In this document: positions 6,051-8,842 of the stretch, piece by piece | How the letters are laid out: each line of letters begins with the position of its first letter | How positions within the stretch are numbered: the stretch's first letter is position 1 | Source of the DNA: Oscillospiraceae bacterium | Lineage (GTDB): Bacteria > Bacillota > Clostridia > Oscillospirales > Oscillospiraceae | Direction of reading: 5' to 3' | Assembly (NCBI GenBank): GCA_017438675.1 | Contig: JAFRUW010000103.1 | Location: forward strand, 1 to 8,842 | Length of the DNA: 8,842 nt | Translations under genes and position numbers: made by a program | Notes under the pieces: generated by a model | Databases searched by the model: none | What the model saw: the letters and a program-made list of their open reading frames with translations, nothing else | Told to the model about the DNA's origin: nothing

Positions 6051-6543
6051 ACCAACTGTAAAAGAGGTATGCGCCCTGGCGCTGATGGGGGCACTGATGT
6101 TTGTCCTCCAGGTCGCCATGTCCGGCCTGCCGAACATACATGTCACCGATGTGCTTATCATAATAACCGTTGTGTTTTTCGGCTGGAAGGCGCTTTATTC
6201 GGTGGCTGTGTTCATCATGCTGGAGGGACTGGTCTGGGGCATAACCATGTGGTGGTTCTGCTACTGGTATCTGTGGCCTGTCTTCGTCGTTGTGTGTATC
6301 CTCATGCGGAAGAATGATTCCGCGCTTATATGGGCGGTGGCCGCCGGAATGCACGGTATCTGCTACGGCGCCCTCTGCTCCATACCCTTTCTGTTCATGG
6401 GCGGCTGGCACACTGCCTTTGCCATGTGGGTAAGCGGCCTGACCTTCGATATGGCCCACTGTGTGGGCAATTTCGTATTCACACTGATTCTTTACCATCC
6501 GCTTAAAAAGGTAATGGCGCTGTCGCTAAAGCAGAAGATATGA
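6022..6543 (+). CDS. ECF-type transporter S component, probable corrinoid uptake
   Basis: A 173-residue hydrophobic protein with about six membrane segments fits energy-coupling-factor S components, the substrate-binding membrane subunits. TM1 carries small-residue packing (CALALMGALMF), suited to docking with EcfT. NIHVTDVL (38-45), WKALY (55-59) and the aromatic WWFCYWYLW (77-85) are the most striking segments. I chose ATG 6022 because GGTGAG lies five bases upstream; an in-frame ATG at 5989 has no such signal. This start overlaps the DUF4430 gene in another frame, suggesting coupled translation. The riboswitch and DUF4430 partner suggest cobalamin or a precursor such as cobinamide as substrate. 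No EcfA or EcfT genes are nearby, so a shared module elsewhere is expected. The S-component assignment is good; the substrate is inferred. Confidence 0.8.
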   Translation: MKSPSLQAGKPTVKEVCALALMGALMFVLQVAMSGLPNIHVTDVLIIITVVFFGWKALYSVAVFIMLEGLVWGITMWWFCYWYLWPVFVVVCILMRKNDSALIWAVAAGMHGICYGALCSIPFLFMGGWHTAFAMWVSGLTFDMAHCVGNFVFTLILYHPLKKVMALSLKQKI

Positions 6544-6545
6544 AA

Positions 6546-6577
6546 AAATCCCCGGTCCTTCTTCGGATCGGGGATTT
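6546..6577 (+). terminator. Terminator hairpin after the S-component gene
   Basis: A 13-bp stem with one G-T wobble pairs 6546-6558 with 6565-6577 around loop TTCTTC, two bases after the TGA. Only three T follow directly, as part of the stem. A small hairpin, CGCCGC-TTAC-GCGGCG (6581-6596), follows, with T6 at 6611-6616 further on; these may reinforce termination. Confidence 0.65.
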
Positions 6578-6643
6578 GAGCGCCGCTTACGCGGCGAAAT
6601 TCTGCGAAGCTTTTTTCTCGTAATCTGAGTTTGTATGCAGACT

Positions 6644-6678
6644 AAAATCCCTGATCCGGAAACCGGATCAGGGATTTT
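6644..6678 (-). terminator. Intrinsic terminator of the uvrC-rsmD-coaD operon
   Basis: A perfect 16-bp stem pairs 6644-6659 with 6663-6678 around loop AAA. It lies 16 bases beyond the stop codon of the minus-strand coiled-coil gene. On the minus strand its 3' arm ends in TTTT. The stem is symmetrical, so it may also backstop plus-strand transcripts. Confidence 0.8.
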
Positions 6679-6694
6679 GATTCTGGATTAAGGA

Positions 6695-7186
6695 TCAGTC
6701 TAAATCGTAGTCGTCGTCATTTGCTTCACGGCGGGATGCCGCGATGAACTTGGATCTGGATTCCTGGATCTCATCGAGAGCTGTGCTGACGGACTCTTCG
6801 GTGCGTCTGAGGATCTCTTCCGCGTACTGATTTGCCACACGTCTGAGCTCGTCGGACTTCTCCCTTGCGGTAGCAATGATGTCGTCAGACTTTGCCTTTG
6901 CCTGCTTGACGATCTCTTCCTCGTCCACAAGCTGACGCGCTCTGTCCTCGGCCACCTTCTTGATGGATTCCGCTTCCTTCTTGGCGTTGGTGATAAAGTC
7001 GTTGCGGGCGGAAACAAGTCTCTTTGCCTCAGAGATCTCACCGGGGAGCTGAGCCTTGATCTCGTCGATCAGGTCGAGAGTCTTTTCCCTCTCAATAATG
7101 CACTTATCGCTGCTGAGAGGAACGCCTCTTGCCTCGCTGATAACATTGCTGAGCATCTGCAGTAATTCCTGTACTCCGTTTTCCAT
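6695..7186 (-). CDS. Small coiled-coil protein resembling SepIVA-type septation proteins
   Basis: The protein has 163 residues. A conserved head (about 1-60: ISEARGVPL at 16-24, then LDLIDEIKAQLPGEISEAKR at 37-56) is followed by a long, charged, alanine-rich coiled coil (about 60-148) and an acidic tail ending DDDYDLD. There is no signal peptide or membrane segment, so it is cytoplasmic or peripheral. The head and the order EARGVP, LIDxIK, PGE, AK, QAKAKS, YAEE resemble, from memory, mycobacterial SepIVA (Rv2927c/MSMEG_2416), a DivIVA-like protein needed for septation. Related proteins are often labelled ATPase or V-type ATPase subunit H, without support from motifs here. It follows coaD by two bases, and its ribosome site AGGAGGT overlaps the coaD stop. 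A division or scaffold role is inference. Confidence 0.75.
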   Translation of the reverse strand: MENGVQELLQMLSNVISEARGVPLSSDKCIIEREKTLDLIDEIKAQLPGEISEAKRLVSARNDFITNAKKEAESIKKVAEDRARQLVDEEEIVKQAKAKSDDIIATAREKSDELRRVANQYAEEILRRTEESVSTALDEIQESRSKFIAASRREANDDDYDLD

Positions 7187-7188
7187 AG

Positions 7189-7674
7189 TTACCTCCTGCT
7201 TCTTATCTGATTTATAAAATCATCTATGATTTCTCTTGGAATAAATTCCGATAAATCCACTCCGTACCGCGCCATTTCCTTGACGATACTGGAGCTTAGA
7301 TACATGTATTTTTGTGACGCCATGAGGAACATGGTGTCGATATCCGGCGCTATCTTGCTGTTTACCAGCGCCATCTGGAATTCCCAGTCGAAGTCCGACA
7401 CGGCGCGCATTCCCTTTACTATGACCTTGGCGTTCTTCTCCTTGGCGTAGTCCACCAGCAGCTTGTCGGAGCTGTCAACCACCACGTTGGGGAACCGTCC
7501 CGTGGTCAGCCTGAGGTATTCCAGCCTCTGCTCCAGGCTCAGAACCGGCTGCTTGCCGGAGTTCACCATGACGCAGACGTAGACCTTTTCAAATATCCGG
7601 GAAGCCCGCTTCAGAATATTGAGATGTCCCAGGGTGACGGGGTCGAAGCTGCCCGGGTATATGGCTATACTCAT
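7189..7674 (-). CDS. coaD: Phosphopantetheine adenylyltransferase
   Basis: CoaD joins 4'-phosphopantetheine and ATP to dephospho-CoA, the penultimate step of CoA synthesis, in the cytoplasm. The 161-residue length is normal. The nucleotidyltransferase signature YPGSFDPVTLGHLNIL (6-21) holds the TxGH motif (T14, H17). KGMRAVSDFDWEFQMA (87-102) and YLSSSIVKEMA (125-135) are the other family blocks. The start lies five bases after the rsmD stop, with GAGAAAGG within the rsmD end as ribosome site. The TAA stop forms part of the strong AGGAGGT site of the next gene. Confidence 0.97.
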   Translation of the reverse strand: MSIAIYPGSFDPVTLGHLNILKRASRIFEKVYVCVMVNSGKQPVLSLEQRLEYLRLTTGRFPNVVVDSSDKLLVDYAKEKNAKVIVKGMRAVSDFDWEFQMALVNSKIAPDIDTMFLMASQKYMYLSSSIVKEMARYGVDLSEFIPREIIDDFINQIRSRR

Positions 7675-7679
7675 TTGAA

Positions 7680-8234
7680 TTAACCTTTCTCTGCTGCTCT
7701 GCGTGAAAACGTGGTTATCCTGATCTTGCCGTATCTGTACTCCTTAAGCCTGAAGTAAGGCTCCGTGACTTCCGGCAGGACCTTCTCCTTCTGACTTTCA
7801 CAGACCATTATACCATTTTCTTTCAATATGTCAAACTTATTTACGCTGATTATTGATTTTTCCAGAAGGTCGGTATCGTAAGGCGGATCCAGAAATATCA
7901 GATCGAATTTTTCTCCTCCGGAGAGAAAAGCGATACTGTCCGCCGCCACGATCCTGGATTCCTTTTCAAAGCCCGCCAGCTTTATATTCTCCCGCACCAG
8001 CTTCAGGGAGTCCGGGGCTTTGTCCACGAATACGGCGGAGGCGGCCCCGCGGCTCAGTGCCTCGATACCGAGCTGACCGCTGCCGGCAAAGAGATCCAGC
8101 ACCTTCCTGCCCTCGATGTCAAACTGTATGATATTGAATACGGCTTCCTTTACCATATCTGTGGTTGGCCGGACGCTGTAGTCCGCCGGCTCCTTCAGCT
8201 TTCTGCCTCTTTTAGTTCCGCTGATTATTCTCAT
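7680..8234 (-). CDS. rsmD: 16S rRNA (guanine(966)-N2)-methyltransferase
   Basis: RsmD methylates G966 of 16S rRNA (E. coli numbering) using S-adenosylmethionine. The 184-residue protein shows the N-terminal MRIISGTKRGRKL, the RPTTDMVKEAVFN block (22-34), SAM motif I DLFAGSGQLGIEALSRGA (47-64), an acidic residue in FVDKA (69-73), the catalytic LDPPY (115-119) and a C-terminal YRYGKIRITTF. Its start lies inside the end of uvrC (23-base overlap), with GGGGAGG about six bases before the ATG. The pairing with coaD is widespread in bacteria. Confidence 0.96.
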   Translation of the reverse strand: MRIISGTKRGRKLKEPADYSVRPTTDMVKEAVFNIIQFDIEGRKVLDLFAGSGQLGIEALSRGAASAVFVDKAPDSLKLVRENIKLAGFEKESRIVAADSIAFLSGGEKFDLIFLDPPYDTDLLEKSIISVNKFDILKENGIMVCESQKEKVLPEVTEPYFRLKEYRYGKIRITTFSRRAAEKG

Positions 8235-8842
8235 CCTCGTCCTCCCCTTTATGGAAATGATCGTATATCTTCTGTGCCGTGGGTCTGGGAACCACTTTGC
8301 CCAGCTCCTCCACCCCGGCGTTTTCTATAGCTTTTACGCTTTTGAAGGCCTTTATGAGATCGTTCCGCCTCTTTTCGCCCACACCGGGTATGGCGTCCAG
8401 CGAAGAGCCGTACCTTGACCTGAGGGAGCGGTTGTACTCTATGGCAAAGCGATGAGTCTCCTCCTGTATGGTGCCGATGAAGGAGAACACATACGGCTTG
8501 GCATCGATGCCGATCTCCCTGCCCTCGGGCGTCACCAGCGCCCGTGTCCTGTGCCTGTCGTCCTTCACCATGCCGAAGGTGGGAACGTCCACTCCCGCTT
8601 CCCGCATAGCCTCCCTTGCCACGCCTGCGTGTACCGCGCCGCCGTCAATGAGCAGAATATCCGGGAGCCGGGAGAACTTCTCGTCCCCCTCCTTATACCT
8701 CATAAACCTGCGGTGAATGACCTCCGCCATGGAACCGTAGTCGTTCTGCTCCGTGAGTGTCTTAATTTTGAATTTCCTGTAATCCCGCTTTAAAGGCCTG
8801 CCGTTTACAAACACCACCATGGATGCCACGATGTTCTCGTTG
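8212..8842 (-). CDS. uvrC: Excinuclease ABC subunit C, C-terminal part (cut by window edge)
   Basis: UvrC makes both incisions during nucleotide excision repair. The last ~209 codons are present, starting in the RNase H-like nuclease domain (NENIVASMVVFVNGRP) and running off the right edge, so no start is seen; the GTG near 8829 is internal. Two of the three expected catalytic residues are visible, the Asp in DILLIDGG and the His in EETHRFAIEYNR; the first Asp must lie beyond the edge, as must the GIY-YIG and UVR domains. A helix-hairpin-helix DNA-binding segment (LDAIPGVGEKRRNDLIKAF) follows, then a short acidic tail. It overlaps rsmD by 23 bases and is the most upstream visible gene of this operon. 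Confidence 0.96.
   Translation of the reverse strand, partial: NENIVASMVVFVNGRPLKRDYRKFKIKTLTEQNDYGSMAEVIHRRFMRYKEGDEKFSRLPDILLIDGGAVHAGVAREAMREAGVDVPTFGMVKDDRHRTRALVTPEGREIGIDAKPYVFSFIGTIQEETHRFAIEYNRSLRSRYGSSLDAIPGVGEKRRNDLIKAFKSVKAIENAGVEELGKVVPRPTAQKIYDHFHKGEDEDENNQRN

Noticed and set aside
5328..6161. A 277-codon minus-strand open frame across the riboswitch and the DUF4430 gene
   Set aside because: It is the complement of a conserved RNA structure and a recognised gene; no ribosome site or protein motif supports it.

Overview
This window looks like a chromosomal segment of an anaerobic gut-type Clostridia, most likely a Ruminococcus-like member of the Oscillospiraceae. The taxon is inferred from a secreted dockerin protein with a typical clostridial signal peptide, a carD-ispD-ispF operon, a cobalamin riboswitch ahead of an ECF-type S component, and GC-rich palindromic repeats between genes. 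No rRNA, tRNA, CRISPR array, transposase or phage gene was seen.

Layout. Positions 1-81 carry two GC-rich palindromic repeat units. A plus-strand gene (251-2293) encodes a secreted multidomain protein with Fn3-like and Ig-like modules and a C-terminal type I dockerin; it ends in a perfect 17-bp stem terminator. Next comes a small element of about 250 bp (2329-2578) with ~40-bp imperfect terminal inverted repeats and three internal palindromic units of the same family as those at 1-81. Its right end supplies the last codons and stop of ispF. On the minus strand, carD -> ispD -> ispF (4266 down to 2564) form a tight operon behind a good sigma-A-type promoter, joining a CarD-type RNA polymerase regulator to two steps of the MEP isoprenoid pathway. 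Divergent from carD is a membrane-anchored cyclophilin (4602-5315).

Downstream of the cyclophilin lies a compact cobalamin riboswitch (about 5335-5497), then a gene for a membrane-anchored DUF4430 protein (5655-6050), overlapped by a gene for an ECF-type S component (6022-6543). This is read as a vitamin-B12-controlled corrinoid uptake unit: DUF4430 would capture substrate outside the cell, the S component would carry it across the membrane, and the energising EcfA/A'/T module must be encoded elsewhere.

The right end is a minus-strand operon, uvrC (cut by the window edge) -> rsmD -> coaD -> a coiled-coil gene. It combines DNA excision repair, 16S rRNA methylation and CoA synthesis with a small coiled-coil protein that resembles the mycobacterial septation protein SepIVA. 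It converges on the S-component gene across a strip with two strong hairpins.

Most interesting points: the B12 riboswitch/DUF4430/S-component unit and its possible alternative helix; the SepIVA-like protein beside coaD; the sharp base-composition mosaic inside the dockerin gene; and the inverted-repeat element with structure-conserving palindromes abutting the ispF stop codon.
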